Assembly (NCBI GenBank): GCA_030280995.1
Contig: JASXTE010000005.1
Coordinates: 33,059,501-33,123,500, forward strand
Length of the DNA: 64,000 nucleotides
Direction of reading: 5' to 3'
Source of the DNA: Hemileia vastatrix
Lineage: Eukaryota; Basidiomycota; Pucciniomycetes; Pucciniales; Zaghouaniaceae
Shown here: in pieces, positions 24,303-35,595 of the stretch
Numbering within the stretch: the first letter of the stretch is position 1
Layout of the letters: each line of letters opens with the position of its first letter
Notes under the pieces: model-generated
The model's database searches: none
Seen by the model: the letters and a program-made list of their open reading frames with translations, nothing else
Told to the model about the DNA's origin: nothing
Position numbers and translations under genes: made by a program

Positions 24303-24442
24303 CTCTGAAATGAGGATAAACTATGGACCATGCTTTAAATTTTGAATTTTAGTGATGCTGTGCATCTGTTTTTCTGGAAACTTTTTTTTGTTAGAAGGTA
24401 CCAATGAATGAGGCTTCTAGATTTGATCTTGCCAAGTGTGGG

Positions 24443-24479
24443 GGTAACTGATGGGCTGGCTGCTCTATCAACAGTTACC
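24443..24479 (+). repeat. Stem-loop GGTAACTG...CAGTTACC, E1 copy 1
   Basis: First of three E1 copies of a conserved hairpin; the loop contains GGGCTGGCTGCTC. The family occurs throughout the related elements. Confidence 0.8.
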
Positions 24480-24699
24480 GCAGATTGTCTGTTTCCAACC
24501 CCTTCTCTTAATTTAGTTGAACCCTAGTATTGGTCCCTCTTCACACATTTTACTCTTCTATGACTTTAAACTGGAAATTCTTTTGGTCTTCAAGTTCTGG
24601 ACTCTTCACATTATTGGTTTTGGTTTATTGGTTTGGATGTTGTGTTTTTTTTAGAAAGTACCCAGAGGGGGCTTCTAAATTTTATTTTGGCAAGTGTGG

Positions 24700-24739
24700 G
24701 GGTAACTGATGAGCTGGTTGCTCTGTAGAACAGTTACCC
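24700..24739 (+). repeat. Stem-loop GGGTAACTG...CAGTTACCC, E1 copy 2
   Basis: Second E1 copy, about 258 bp after the first. The loop holds a nested GAGC...GCTC pairing. Confidence 0.8.
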
Positions 24740-25627
24740 ATAATGTCTGTTTCAAGTATTTTTTTTGTCCTAGTTAAATCATAGTTCTGGTTTTTGTTAT
24801 TAAGGTTTCAAGTCCACTATGACTTTAAACTGGCTTGGAACTGGATTCTTTGGTCTATTTGGATTGGTGGTGAATTACTAGTGGTATCCCATCATTTTTA
24901 CTTATTGGAGGGAGCCCACCCAGTGATCATTTCCTTGGACTGGACTTTCTATGGAGCTGGACTTTTTTTTCCTTTTTCTTTCTTTGATTTTTGTATCTAT
25001 GGTTGTTTTAGATAATTTTATATTTATTTTATTCTTTTCTTTTTTTTCCTTTTAATTTTTTCTAGGGGTTATTAGGATATAAAGAAGGGGAAAAATCTAA
25101 AATTATATTATATTGTGTCACCACATCATGGTCACCTGGATATGGGCAAGCATTGGTGGGGAAAGGCTCATCAATTGGCCAGGAAATGTTATTTTTCTTT
25201 TTATCTCTGTCTCATTTTTTATTATTTTCTTTGATTTCTATTTATTTAATCTTATCCTTATTGATATTATTTTTCTTAATTTATTTTTATCACAATTTAT
25301 TAAAAAACTATTTGAAGGTGTGTCCACATCAAGGTGCACCTGGATATGGGTAGGGTATCAGGGAATCAGCTCATCAATTGGCTGGGGGATACCATTTGTA
25401 ATTATTATTTATCTCGTCTTATTTTTATTAATTTCATTTTCATTTCTCAGCTCTCATATTTTTTGGGAAATTTCGTTTAATTTTTTTCAAGTTTTTTTAG
25501 TATGTTAGTAGTTTAAGTAAAAAAAAATAAAATAAAAAATAAAAATAAAAATAAAACAAGTCATTTATATATATTTCTAATTATTTTGTTTTCCCTATTT
25601 AGTGAATTATTAATTTCTTTTTTTTGT

Positions 25628-27145
25628 TTAATGTCTGGAAGAAGAAGCCTCTGGTGGTTGGTCCAGATTATGTTGGTGTTTTTGATTTTTGTTAGGATTG
25701 GAGGAAGAACTGTGTTCTTTGTGGTGTAGACGGCTGGAAAGAGTATATAGATTTTAATGGTTAGGAACCGGATTGGAAGGTAATTTTTGGGAAGAAGTGG
25801 GGATAGAGTGTTGGAATGTGTTCTTAATTATTCTAGATATCTTCAAGTGGTCATCAAGGAGCTGTCTCCTCAGATTTGTTTCAAATTTATTCAACGGCCA
25901 TGAAGAGCAAAGGCCTTAAGCATGTTTGAACACATGATACTCAGGTGTTGTTTCATGTCAGCATAATCCAGTGTTAAGGTAGTTTCTAGAGGTTGTCCAA
26001 TCCTAATTGTAGTTTCAGGAGGCGGGGTTCCAACTAAACAGAATAATTGGATCAATAATTTCTCTCTGTTGAAGAAATTGGATTTTTTAATTTGGTACTT
26101 ACAGATTGAAAGCTCATCAAATTTTTAAGCTTCTGGAATCTGGACTGTTGAAGAATGTTGCATGGATGTTGTAGGAGGATCCACCAGATGGAGGTATGGA
26201 TTCTTATAGTCATATTCTAAATGGTGTTGAGAAGATGAACTAGAAGAAGAATTTTTCTTTGGACTGGTTGGAGAAGCAGGTATGCTGTTGTTGTTGTTGA
26301 TATTGTTGCTTGGCCCAGCTTGGTTGGATACTGGTGGTAAAGTACCAGGTTGGTTGTAGGATGGACCAGGAGAAGGTGACCTGGAAGCTGATCGGGACCT
26401 TCTGAATGAAGATCTGAAAGAAATAGAACTGTCAGAGGAGTAATTGGCTAGAAGATGAGAAGTGTAGTTAATTTTTCTTGTTTGAGATGGAGATTTTTGT
26501 CTGGGACCAGTGTTGGGGGCCTTGGTGTCTTCTTGAGGTCTTCTAGAAGGTCTTCTACAATTTATGAAGTTTTTAGCACTTTTTAATGAAGAAATTGTTG
26601 TGAGCATTGCTCTAGGAGCACTAGGAGGTTTTTGCGTGGAGTTTATGGTGTTTACTGGTGAATTTTGGCTGCTTTATGGCTGAATTTGGAGGTTTTGAGC
26701 CTGATTTCTGCTTCCCAGAGAGGCAGGTGGGCCGCCTAAAGTTGGGAAGCCGCCTGGGAGCTAAATTTTCTGAGATAAATGCTGTCTCTTGGGATGATAA
26801 GGCACATTTTTTGGAGAGTGTTTTGGGAATGGAGCGGCATGATCTTCTGGATGGAGCTAAAGATAGAGAAGAGGAAGCAGGATCTAGTTCTTGGGATCTG
26901 GTAGGAGATCTAGAGATGTATTTTTGTGAAGGTGAAGTTAGTGGTATAGGATAAATGGTGTCTCTCTCACACTTTTTATTTTTGGAATTGCAAGAAACAC
27001 AGGCCCTGCTTTAGAGTTTGGCTTCAGGAGTTAGAAGAGTAAAGGTGCAAGGTCTGCACATGTGGATACAATGTTTGCAAGCATAGTCCTTGGGAGCAGT
27101 AAAACAAGGAAGGTCTGATGGGTCAAAATCTGGGGATAAGGCCAT
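25628..27145 (-). pseudogene. Antisense gene S2, E1 copy: Ser/Pro-rich protein with Cys cluster
   Basis: Encoded opposite to gag-pol. Starts ALSPDFDPSDLPCF, then a cysteine pattern CKHCIHMCRPC ... RACVSCNSKNKKC (CX2CX6C-X~15-CX2CX6C, close to fungal Zn(II)2Cys6 clusters), a long low-complexity Ser/Pro/Arg-rich middle (SRSASRSPSPGPSY), the motif YKFDELSI and a folded-looking C-terminus. An intron after the FDEL motif has donor GTAAGTACC and acceptor TTTAG, as in the E2 copy. In-frame stops, for example between the two halves of the cysteine pattern, make this copy defective. The stop is at 25628-25630. Homologues: 40712-42272, 56550-58119 and, diverged, 31378-32482. DNA binding is inferred only from the cysteine pattern. 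Confidence 0.7.
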
Positions 27146-27289
27146 TATCTATGATGGGACAACAATACAGAGAAAAGCGATAAAAGAAAATTTTTTATCA
27201 GTGATGTGTAGATGATGAAGAGAAAGTGGCAGTTCAGTAGGGTGGTTGCGGAGTATTGTGCATGTAATTTGCTCTGTCTATTTTATGTA

Positions 27290-27745
27290 AAAAGTGGAAA
27301 GTCCGTCAAGACTTTAAACTGAACACTTTGGTCAGTCCATCAAGACTTTAAACTGAAAAATGGTGTAGTTCCCCAAGACTATAGACTGAGAATTATTTGA
27401 TGGTTGAGTCCTTCAGGACTATAAACTGATAATGTGATGTTGATGTGATTCTGGCAGAGGGCATCCAAAGGAGGAGTCTCTGAATTTAGTTGAGGCAAGT
27501 TGGGGGGGTAACAGATGAGCTGTCTGCTCTGTAAAACAGTTACCCCAGGGTGTTAGTTTATTTTCTTTGGTCTTTAATGTTTTGATCTCTGGTTCTGTCT
27601 TTATAATTTTGGTTTTGAGTCCCCCAAGACTATAAAATGAGGGTTTTTGAGTCCCCCAAGACTATTAAATGAGGGTTGTTAGTCCCCCAAGACTTAAAAC
27701 TGAGGATAAGTTCCCCAAGAATTTAAACTGAGGATTTTTTCAATA
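27290..27745 (+). repeat. Cluster of eight CCAAGACTATAAACTGAG-type motifs, E1
   Basis: Between antisense genes S2 and S1. Units begin GTCC or TTCC, then CAAGACT, then TATAAACTGA or TTTAAACTGA, at about 27300, 27335, 27368, 27405, 27620, 27650, 27682 and 27710. They flank the third stem-loop. All face the same way relative to pol. Confidence 0.8.
27505..27546 (+). repeat. Stem-loop GGGGTAACAG...CAGTTACCCC, E1 copy 3
   Basis: Third E1 copy, placed between the antisense genes rather than after pol. One mismatch in the stem. Confidence 0.75.
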
Positions 27746-27785
27746 TTATTTTATTTTTAAGTCAAGAATTTCAGGCAAGAATCAA

Positions 27786-28377
27786 TTACAGAAGAGAATC
27801 AAGAGATGAAACAAAGTGTTCAGCATTAGTCTTGAACTGGTGGATGAAGTGTCTTTTTTTCTCAATATTCTGTGGATCTTTGGCAGGTGTGGATTGGAAA
27901 TAGTTTAGAATGAGATGATTTTGTTGAGAAGAGTGTTGTTGGAATTTGTCCTTGATGGTGGGCAATTGAATTGGCGGTGGTGTTTCAATGGTTTTCACAT
28001 TTTCATCATCACTGTCTGGATGAGAATAAACTGGAAATTAATCAGCTTAAATTTCAGTAAGGAGAAGCATTGTTTTTACCATCGGAAGGACCAGGTATGG
28101 TAGAGCTAGTGGTTGTAGTGGTGTTGGCACTCTTTTTGGAAGGGTGTAACTAGTTGATTAATCTGGGTATCAATATGGAAGGCCTAGATCTTTTAGTTTT
28201 GCTGGAAGATGGACCAAGTTGAGGGGAAGGTGAACATATTGCAGATGATAATGGACAAGGTCTGGAGCAAGATTTCTTTCTGGAATAGCAGGCATCACAA
28301 GCAGCTCCGTATGGATGGATTGGTGATGATATGGTGCAGATGAGGTTATGGTCAATACAGTATTGACAGGGACCCAT
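27786..28377 (-). pseudogene. Antisense gene S1, E1 copy: small Zn2Cys6-like protein
   Basis: Starts MGPCQYCIDHNLIC and continues to ACDACYSRKKSC, giving CX2CX6CX12CX2CX6C, the spacing of the fungal Zn(II)2Cys6 binuclear cluster, with the usual basic residues between the last cysteines. A Ser/Pro linker and the basic segment TKRSRPSILIPRLI follow. An intron with donor GTAAAA and acceptor TTTCCAG joins the acidic PDSDDENV part. The C-terminus is conserved (NYFQSTPAKDP ... RRHFIHQF type) and ends at the stop 27786-27788. A stop after PRLIN and a frame break make this copy defective, but all six cysteines are present. It lies directly inside the 3' LTR, so its transcription would start in or near the LTR on the opposite strand. 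Confidence 0.75.
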
Positions 28378-28448
28378 TTTAGAGATTAGTTTTGAAAAAT
28401 GTGTGAACATGGTGGTTTTAGCTAAGGAGAATGCAAAAATTCCCAATT

Positions 28449-28458
28449 GGAGGAAGGA
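28449..28458 (+). promoter_or_regulatory. Polypurine tract of E1
   Basis: GGAGGAAGGA directly before the LTR start TGTGG; primes plus-strand DNA synthesis. The equivalent tracts in E4 (43574-43583) and E2 (55188-55197, minus) have nearly the same sequence. Confidence 0.85.
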
Positions 28459-29540
28459 TGTGGTCTTCCAACATTGGCAGAGGCCTTTGTTGGTCTGTTT
28501 GTCCCTGTTTTGGTATGTCTTAATTAACATTGGTTGAAAAATTGGGTGTTTTTTTAGTTTTATTCAGTGAGTATTGGGACTATGAGTATGTGGGTACTAC
28601 CAATGAATATCCCCAGGTTTTCTCTATATTTTATGTCTTGTGGACATTTTTCATATTCTAAGTTTTAAGGGGTCATTTTTTCATTTTTCATTTCTAAAAG
28701 ATAGCTGTTTAATTTTGTTTTTTGTGTTTTACGGGCTAACCTTAAGTCTTAGAGTTAAGTTCTTAGTACCATTAAGTAGAGATAATTTGGCTCTATCTTT
28801 TATGTCACAATGTTGTCATAGCTTAATTTTGTCTTTTAAGGGTTTTAGTAGTTGTGGTAGATTTTTCTAAGTTTTTTTGGCTTTATTGGTGGTTTCTGGT
28901 GGTTTTCTGGCTTCAGGGAGGCTGGCCGCTTCTAGGTGGGCCACCCACCTTGGTTATAGAAGGCTGAGAAGCACTTATAGAGGGTTTTTATTCAATTTGG
29001 CTGCCAAAAGCAACAAATTTGTTGCTTTGCATGAATTTTTTAGATGTTGGTCTGTGTTTACACACTGAATAAGACAGTTTGGGGCAACTTTAATTATCAT
29101 ACAACCATCTGGAGGTGATATCATTGTTTCTCACTTAGTTTTCACTCTTTTTTGGCCACAATTGGCTGTGTTTGTTTCAATTTTAGCTCTTCATTTAACT
29201 CAACTTTGGCAACTGGTTTCTCTGGTGTAGCTTTTCTACCTGCATCAAGTATTTTTGGTGTTTTCTGTGCAACAAGTGCACAGTGTTTTGGTTTTCTGGT
29301 GTGAATCTTTCTGCATTTCAGGTTTCTGGTTCTTTGGTTCTCAGTGGTCTGCTATTGGCTACTGTCTTGACATGTAAAGCAGTCAAGAAGTGTGTTGAAA
29401 GGGGTATAGTAACAGTCTCTAATTTTCTGTAGCAAATAAATCTCACCTGGTATTTCTCAAAGGGACAGGGGATTATCTCTCCAGTTTTACTCCAAATCCC
29501 TTGGTCAAGGCCTATAGCTAGTACTATAGGATTGTCTACA
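28459..29540 (+). repeat. 3' LTR of E1 (1082 bp)
   Basis: Starts TGTGGTCTTCCAACATTGG after the polypurine tract and ends GGATTGTCTACA (TG...CA). Colinear with 35596-36675, 54096-55187 (minus) and the split copy 43584-49261. The following bases belong to another element's integrase, not to a PBS, so this is a 3' LTR. Confidence 0.9.
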
Positions 29541-30215
29541 GCGGAGTTCAAAGAGGCTATATCAAAAGATGGATCAAAGGTTAGGGTAGTAATCATATAT
29601 TATCCTGAAGCTGAAGGAATGGTAGAAAGAGGGCATCAATTATTAAGGATTCTGTAGTTAACATGCGTGGAGTAAGTGCTGAAATGTTAAGCCACTATTC
29701 AACATTAGTTTTATTTTCTGACAAAATCACTTCCAAAAGAACAACTGGATATTTACCATAAAAACTAGTTTTTGGAAAAAAAGCAGATTTACCAGTTGAT
29801 ATAGAGGCTGAATCATATCATGGAGTATACTGGGCCATTTTAAAAACTACTGAATAATCATTATGTACCAGAATGGCTCTGTGAGAAAAGAAATAAGATA
29901 CTTTAGAAAAGGAATATTCAAAAATGATGAATATTAAGAATTATTCAGTTGGATATTGGGATAAGAGGTTGGCTCATAGGTTAAGGAATACTTTTTAAAT
30001 TGGAGATATTTTCTTGGTAAATAATAGGAGTGTGGAAAGTCAGTGTGGAAGAATCCTTTCTGATATGTGGAATTGACCATACAGAGTTAGAGAACATGTA
30101 TCTGGTGGCTCATATGTATTAGGGGAACTGGATGGAGTTTTTTTGAAGAAGAGGGTAACTTCTGATCAAGTCAAGAAGATCTATCCTAGGGGCACAAGGT
30201 TTGTTGAAGACTAAC
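29541..30215 (+). pseudogene. E3 integrase C-terminal fragment
   Basis: Recognisable pieces in order: AEFKEAISKDGSKVRV, YYPEAEGMVERGHQ (with the catalytic Glu region), SYHGVYW and the basic C-terminal segment ending RGTRFVED and a stop near 30213. These match E2 integrase, but several stops and frame changes interrupt them. Left edge is the E1 LTR. Confidence 0.75.
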
Positions 30216-31377
30216 TCAGAAATAAAGAGAAACTACCTACCATTGTTTATGAAGATTTCCTCCAAAATGAGGATAAACTACTTTACTATCGCTTAAAGAA
30301 AATTTACTTGTTAAGAGAGTATAAAATAAAACTATCATTAAAATTATCCATCATTAAATTCAAATGTTAAAAGTTTATGGTGAAGAATCATTTAGGAATG
30401 TAACTATTTCTGGTAGAAGTTTTCATAGGGGAACCTTCTAAATTTAATGTTGGCAAGTTTGGGGGTAATTAATGGGTCAACTGCTCTATTCCCAATTACC
30501 TCAAAATGTTTTTTACCATAGTTTCCCTGTTTAAAGTTGAATTCTGTCTTTTTTTTGTTATATAGGAAGTCCACTAAGAGTATAAAATGGATTAATACCA
30601 TTTCAATTGATTCCACTAGTTCAAAGCAGATTCAAGGAAGTTTTTATTTTTTATTTATGTAATTTTATTTTTGAATTTTTATGTTAGAATTTTATTTTAT
30701 TTTAATTTTAAAATTTTTAAAATTTATCTTCTCAGAGATAATGATCACTGATGGTCTCCAATCATCTCAGAAATCGGAGGGAGCCCACCCAGAGATCATT
30801 TCCATTTTTGTTTATTATTTCATTCAAATTTAAAAAAAAAAATTATATTTATTTACAATTTATTTTCTTGTGTATTCCACATCAATGTGCACTTGGATTT
30901 TGGTATGATGTCAGGGGTACAGCTCATCAAAAGGCTGGGGAACTCTTTTATATATATTTTTATTTTAAATTTACAAACTTCATAATATCTCTGGAAATAA
31001 TTATATTTGATTTTTTTTTAAATATTTTTATTTAATTTTAAAAAAAAATAAATTTAAGATAATATCTCTGCAAATAATTATATTTAATTTTTTTTTTTTA
31101 ATATTTTTTTTAAATTTTTTTTTTTAAAAAATAAATTACAGATTCATATTATAAATTTTATATTTCAAAATTTCTCTACTTTACAAATTTTTTTGTTAAA
31201 AAGACAAAATAATAATAATAAAAATAATAAAATATAAAAAAATGAAAAACAAAATTAAAATTATTAAATAAAATAAAATTAATAAAATAGTAGTATGGTG
31301 TTTTAGGATTCTATATATATTCTTTACTTCAGTTTCTTTAAAATTACTAGCAGGATTCTGAAAAATTGAGGAAGTTT
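30216..31377 (+). other. E3 non-coding region between pol and antisense genes
   Basis: Holds one hairpin with stem GGTAATT...AATTACC (30461-30500), the GGAGGGAGCCCACCCAGAG block at 30775 and a CAGCTCATCAAAAGGCTGG block (about 30916), all homologous to E1/E4/E2 blocks. It then becomes A/T homopolymer-rich. No genes. Confidence 0.65.
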
Positions 31378-32482
31378 CTATTTTGATGAAGACAGCACAG
31401 TAAAGTTTTCAGGAAAGGCTCTTTTAAATCTTTCATATCTTTAAATTGACTACACTGTTTATGGCCAAGCCAAGTGGCCATTTTATAGAGAAATATCATA
31501 AATTTTTCTTTTGTGAATACTGATGCAGAATATTCTGGCAGATAATCTTTTTAATTGGCCAAGTTAGCTTTGAAAACAAAATATAATTGTTGATCAACCT
31601 CATTAAATTTCAGCATAGCTGAAGTGGGTTCTGGATCAGGGATAAAAAAAGGGGACAGAGAATAATGGGATCAAGAAGAATCTAGATAAGGTCATCAATA
31701 AAACTCAAGACATAAAATTTAAAAGAAATATGAGAATATTAATTGTTTACTAAAGTCAACTGTGTCAATCTCTAGATTTAAAGGCAGGCTTGGAAGAAGT
31801 TTTTCTTTAAGAAGGGAAGAGTAGGATTTTTAATGTTGTGATATGAAGGAAGTTTTAGGAAGGCTGTGATGCCTCTGGAAGGAGCAGGGATTAAAAATCC
31901 ATAAACTGTTAAAATATTTCTTTTCTTACAGAAAATTATTGGAGGACTAGAAGATCTGGCTCTTTTTGATAAAGAGGAAGGACAACATGGGCTGCTAAAT
32001 TTAGGCTGAGGAGTAAGAGTCTCTGCTGTAGGAGGTGGAGAGAAAGAAGAAGAAAAAAAATCCATAACTTATTCAGGTGGATTAAAAATTGCTTTTGGAG
32101 CAGTGGGAGCTCTAAGGATGAAAAAAGAGAGTCTTGATTGGAGAGAATGAGCAGCATAAAGAGCAGAAGAAGGTGGACCCAGAGACTCAGAGTCGGAAGG
32201 AATATTTAAAAAGCATGATGGTGTGAATTGAGTAAGAAATTTAGAGGTGAATAATTTTGGAGAAGGAGTAGAAAGCTTGCAATGTGAGGCAGATCTTGTA
32301 GAAGGAAGGTGGAATGAACCATATTTAATGCCAGAGCATTTTCTCTTCTTTTCAAAGCAGTTGAAACAGGCCCTGTAGTAGGTATATCTTTTCTGTTTAT
32401 AAGTGTAGGTACACTATTTATGGGTAAAATATTAGTAATCACAGACTTGGTCACTAGAAGCAGTGAAGTTGGAAAGAGTCAT
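31378..32482 (-). pseudogene. Antisense gene S2, E3 copy (diverged)
   Basis: Minus-strand frames with the same order as S2 of E1/E2: a short start, a cysteine cluster ending RACFNCFEKKRKC, a Ser/Pro-rich middle (SSSFSPPPTAETL) and a C-terminal folded part. The upstream half of the cluster reads C-DY-stop-YFTHK-stop-C, that is, the CX2CX6C spacing is still visible although two codons are now nonsense. Several frame changes. Retained spacing in so diverged a copy supports the gene's reality. Confidence 0.6.
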
Positions 32483-32599
32483 CTTGAAAATGTGATAATT
32501 AGGTAGGAAAGAATAAGCTGGATAGGAAAACAGGAAAGGGAGAAAAATATGGTGAAAATGGGCTCAAGGAAAGTAGTAGGCAGTTAGAATCAACATAAT

Positions 32600-32820
32600 C
32601 TTTAGTCCACTATGACCTAAAACAGGAAAAAAAACTATATTTTTTTTGGTCCACTATGACCTAAAACTGGAAATAAACTATAGGAATTTGGTCCACTATG
32701 ACCTTAAACTGGAAAATAACAGAAAAATGTCAATTATTGGTCCCCTATGATATAAAACTGGAAAATTACCTTCACTTTGGTCCACCAAGACTATAAACTG
32801 GTAATCTATTAAAATTTTGG
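32600..32820 (+). repeat. Five tandem-like CCACTATGACCTAAAACTGG motifs, E3
   Basis: Units at about 32612, 32650, 32688, 32738 and 32777, variants of the motif clustered in E1, E4 and E2. Same position relative to the antisense genes. Confidence 0.75.
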
Positions 32821-33569
32821 ACTTCAAGGATATTAGGATGAAATTTTAATAAAGTGGAATATTCAATTCAGTCATTTGTAATTTATCTCTGGCTCATCAG
32901 TATTAAAACTGAAACTCACTCTTTGGCCAACTCAGTCATTAATGAAAATAGTGCAACTAAATTTAGGCAATGAAGATATTATTAAATAGAGTTATTTAGC
33001 ATGAAAGAAAGATGGATATTTTAAAGGTTATTGATGAAAAATGTTAAAAGTCAAAAATATAGATGCTAAGAATGTCTGGTAAATTATGATTTATAATAAA
33101 ATTTAGCAGTGATTTTATAGGGTAAGAAATTTTTTTGAAAGTTTTGATGCTAAATCATAAAAGAAGGATAGAATTTAAATTTAGTGGGTCTCTTTGGTAG
33201 CCTATTTAGGTGAAATCTTGGAGGACCTTAAGGCAAGAATGGAATCATAGTATTTGGCTCAGGGGGAATCCCAATGGGAATGGAATCAAAATGATTTGGA
33301 TCATTAGGGAGGCCCACTCTCTCATGCTGTAAAAATGATGGAGATTTGTAGAGGACATTCTGAAGGGATTCAAACCTTGCTCTCAGTAGTGGAATAATCA
33401 CAAGGAAAATAAGGTTTATTGAAATTTATTTCAAAATATGACAAATTTAAAAGATTTAAAATCAACCAGACAATAAAAGTTATCAGCACCAAAATAATTA
33501 AAGAATTAAAGTTTTAAAATTTTTTTAAAGAATAGAAGACAATTAAACTAAATAATCCCTTTGGAATCT

Positions 33570-34235
33570 TTAAACATTATTATCAAAGCTTTGCATCAAA
33601 ATCATTCTCTTCATTAAATGTTTAGTATTATTAGAAGGAGTGTCCTGAAAATATGTTAAAAATTTAGGCTTCATATCATCACAAAAATCAAGAAAGAGAT
33701 ATCTATGGAAATTAGGATAATGATTAATGTAATCATTGTGCACCTGGCCAACATCATCCGTATTGGTGACTCCAATTGCTTAGGATTTGGAAGAGATATT
33801 AGTTGGATTTGGAAATAGTAGAAGAATTATTTAATTAAAATCAAAAGACTTACTTTTTGAGCCAAGAAATAATGTTTCAGAAAAACTGAATGGAGAAACT
33901 GGCACAATAGGATTGAGAACATGAGATGGAGGAGGAAGCTAAGGGTTGGGATTTTTAGAAGAAGAAGCTGTTTTGGCCTTTATATTACAAGAGAAGGTGG
34001 GAGCTTTTGATAGTCTCTTTTTGGGATTAGTTTGAGCAGGAAGAGCAGCTGATCCAGTATAAAAATTATTTTTGGAAGGTATAATTTTACAATTACACTT
34101 GATTTTCTTAATCCTGCAAAGATCACAGGGAGTTCTTCCAAGAGAACCAGGATTAGAAATCAGACAAGGAACCTGGTATTTGGCACAAAGCTCACATGGG
34201 ACAGCAAGGTCTCTTGATGAAATAGTGATGATAAT
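33570..34235 (-). pseudogene. Antisense gene S1, E3 copy: Zn2Cys6-like
   Basis: Contains PCELCAKYQVPC ... PCDLCRIKKIKC, a perfect CX2CX6CX12CX2CX6C with basic residues, although most of the rest has diverged from the E1 copy. Downstream are a Ser/Pro linker, SKSFDF, and a C-terminal YFQDTPSNN ... LMKRMILMQSF segment matching the YFQSTP region of E1/E2. A GTAAGT donor lies between the linker and C-terminal part. No clear ATG is seen near the first cysteine; the start may be upstream or lost. Confidence 0.7.
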
Positions 34236-34954
34236 ACTGATTTAAAAATAAAGCAAAAATATTCATGACTAGTTAAGGTAGCTGGTTGAAGAGGATGAAA
34301 AGAGGATGAATATGTGTTTGATCAACTATTCAAATTTAAAGAATGGGGACATTCTTCATTAAAGAGAGGATTTGGCAGTCTAATGCTTAGTAGAGAACTA
34401 AATTTTATTATAAAATGATTTTTAAAAGATGGTTGTTGAGATTGTAAAAGTGAATGAAATTTTAAAATGGTTATTTTTAAAATAATGAGTATTAAAAGTG
34501 GTTTAAAAGGGGTTTATTTTATTAATCAGGATTAAATGAATATTTAAAATTCAGGAAAAGTAATTAATGGTATAAAATTGCATGGAATTTGAATTCAGGA
34601 GTCTCAAGAATCTTTGGGAATTTTTGAGGAATTTTTATTTTTTTTCTACATTTTTTAATAATTGTATAAAGTTTTTATGTTTACATTTGATTTTTCATAA
34701 TTTACTTATATTAGAAAATTCCTTACTAGATGAATAGGGTTTCCCAGACTATTTTAAATTGAATGGATTATAAAGGAGATATAGATCTATCATCTATAAT
34801 TTTTCTACATATTAAAGTAGTATTTTAAGGTTCTAATTGAGTCCAGAAGTCTTTAAAAGCTCCAGAATGCCCAGACAATCTCTGTACAAACTCTGGAGAT
34901 CTCCAGAAGAGCTCCGGAATGCTCCAGTTAGGGAAAATAGGGCACATGAAATAA
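34236..34954 (+). repeat. E3-type LTR fragment
   Basis: Similar over several hundred bases to 49262-50321, including ATTTTTCATAATTTACTTA, GATTCTAATTGAGT and GGAAAATAG. It follows the E3 antisense genes, where a 3' LTR is expected. The right end is lost at the junction with a pol fragment at about 34955. Confidence 0.6.
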
Positions 34955-35595
34955 TATTTCTTTTGATTTAGTTCACAAGCATGGAAAGATGCTTAATATG
35001 CCTGATGGTTTATCAAGAAAACCACCTACTGAAGAGGATTCTGACTCAGACGAATTTGATGAAGATTTACATTTTATAAAAGCCAGTACCAAAAAGTTTC
35101 TGAAGACTTTTGTTACCTCCCCCATGAGGTTAAACTGGCAGGATTAATATCTATTAATAGTGATTATGAATACCTCCACCATGAGGATAAATTGGAAAAA
35201 AATAGAAATATGGTAAATTATTTTCTTTGGGAGTTTAATTATGGTGTAGATAAATTAGGTAAAAAAAAGGTTCAAGATATTGTGTATATGGGTGAGGATG
35301 GAGAAATTGTGTGGGATAGGAGAAAGTTGGTGAATGGTGTATATGTTAAACTTTTAGAAAATTTGGTTAAAGAGAGGTTGGGTGTTAAATATTTGGCTAA
35401 AAGGAGGTTAGACAAAGATGAATATAATTATTCTAAAAAGGATAAAAAAGGAAAAGAAGAAAATGTGGTTTCTAAAAGGTTGGAAGCTTCAAAGATGGAA
35501 ATTTTAAAACTCTTTTATGATAAAAGGCAAAGTCAAGGTTTAAAGTTATTGACTTATTCATGTGCAGGTAATTTAGGAGATAGGTAAGTGCCTGT
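34955..35595 (+). pseudogene. E5: RNase H-integrase connector fragment of another copy
   Basis: Reads FDLVHKHGKMLNMPDGLS, then an acidic EEDSDSDEFDEDL stretch, then a 131-codon Lys-rich frame (35192-35587), ending AGNLGDR just before the E4 LTR. Each piece lines up with the RH-IN connector of E1 (22560-22990) and E2. E4 inserted into this fragment, in the sequence corresponding to DRVVPLDV. Confidence 0.7.

Larger units (their letters stand above)
24303..25627 (+). other. E1 non-coding region between pol and antisense genes
   Basis: Two tandem units of about 260 bp (from AAGTACC... to ...CTTTAAACTGG) each hold a GGTAACTG stem-loop. Two later conserved blocks centre on GGCTCATCAATTGGCCAGG (about 25165) and CAGCTCATCAATTGGCTGG (about 25365), each preceded by CCACATCA(A/T)GG...CACCTGGATATGG. 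The same blocks occur at matching places in E4 (39640-39860), E2 (58300-58600, inverted) and weakly in E3 (30880-30945). A short AT-rich simple repeat at 25520-25560 follows. No coding potential. Confidence 0.75.
18162..29540 (+). mobile_element. E1: Ty3/gypsy retrotransposon, 5'-truncated, with antisense gene module
   Basis: Order on the plus strand: Gag tail with zinc knuckle, aspartic protease, linker, reverse transcriptase, RNase H, integrase, structured non-coding DNA, two genes on the opposite strand, polypurine tract, 3' LTR. The protease-RT-RH-IN order is that of Ty3/gypsy (Metaviridae). The 5' LTR, PBS and Gag N-terminus are missing. The coding part carries many stops and frameshifts, so this copy is inactive. 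After its 3' LTR the sequence continues as the integrase of another element (E3), implying nested insertion followed by loss of the left side. Confidence 0.85.
29541..34954 (+). mobile_element. E3: 3' half of a diverged Ty3/gypsy relative
   Basis: Begins inside an integrase core right after the E1 LTR and continues through the same landmarks as E1: pol end, GGTAATT stem-loop (30461-30500), GGGAGCCCACCCAGAG block (30780), motif cluster, two antisense genes and an LTR-like end. It is much more diverged than E1, E2 and E4, with numerous stops, and probably represents an older subfamily. Confidence 0.75.

Noticed and set aside
26658..26954. 98-codon plus-strand ORF in E1
   Set aside because: Shadow of antisense gene S2 on the opposite strand.
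28640..29068. ORFs inside LTRs (also at 35711-36505 and 54566-55072)
   Set aside because: They recur only because LTR copies are similar; the frames are Phe/Ser/Leu-rich, not maintained across copies and carry no motif.
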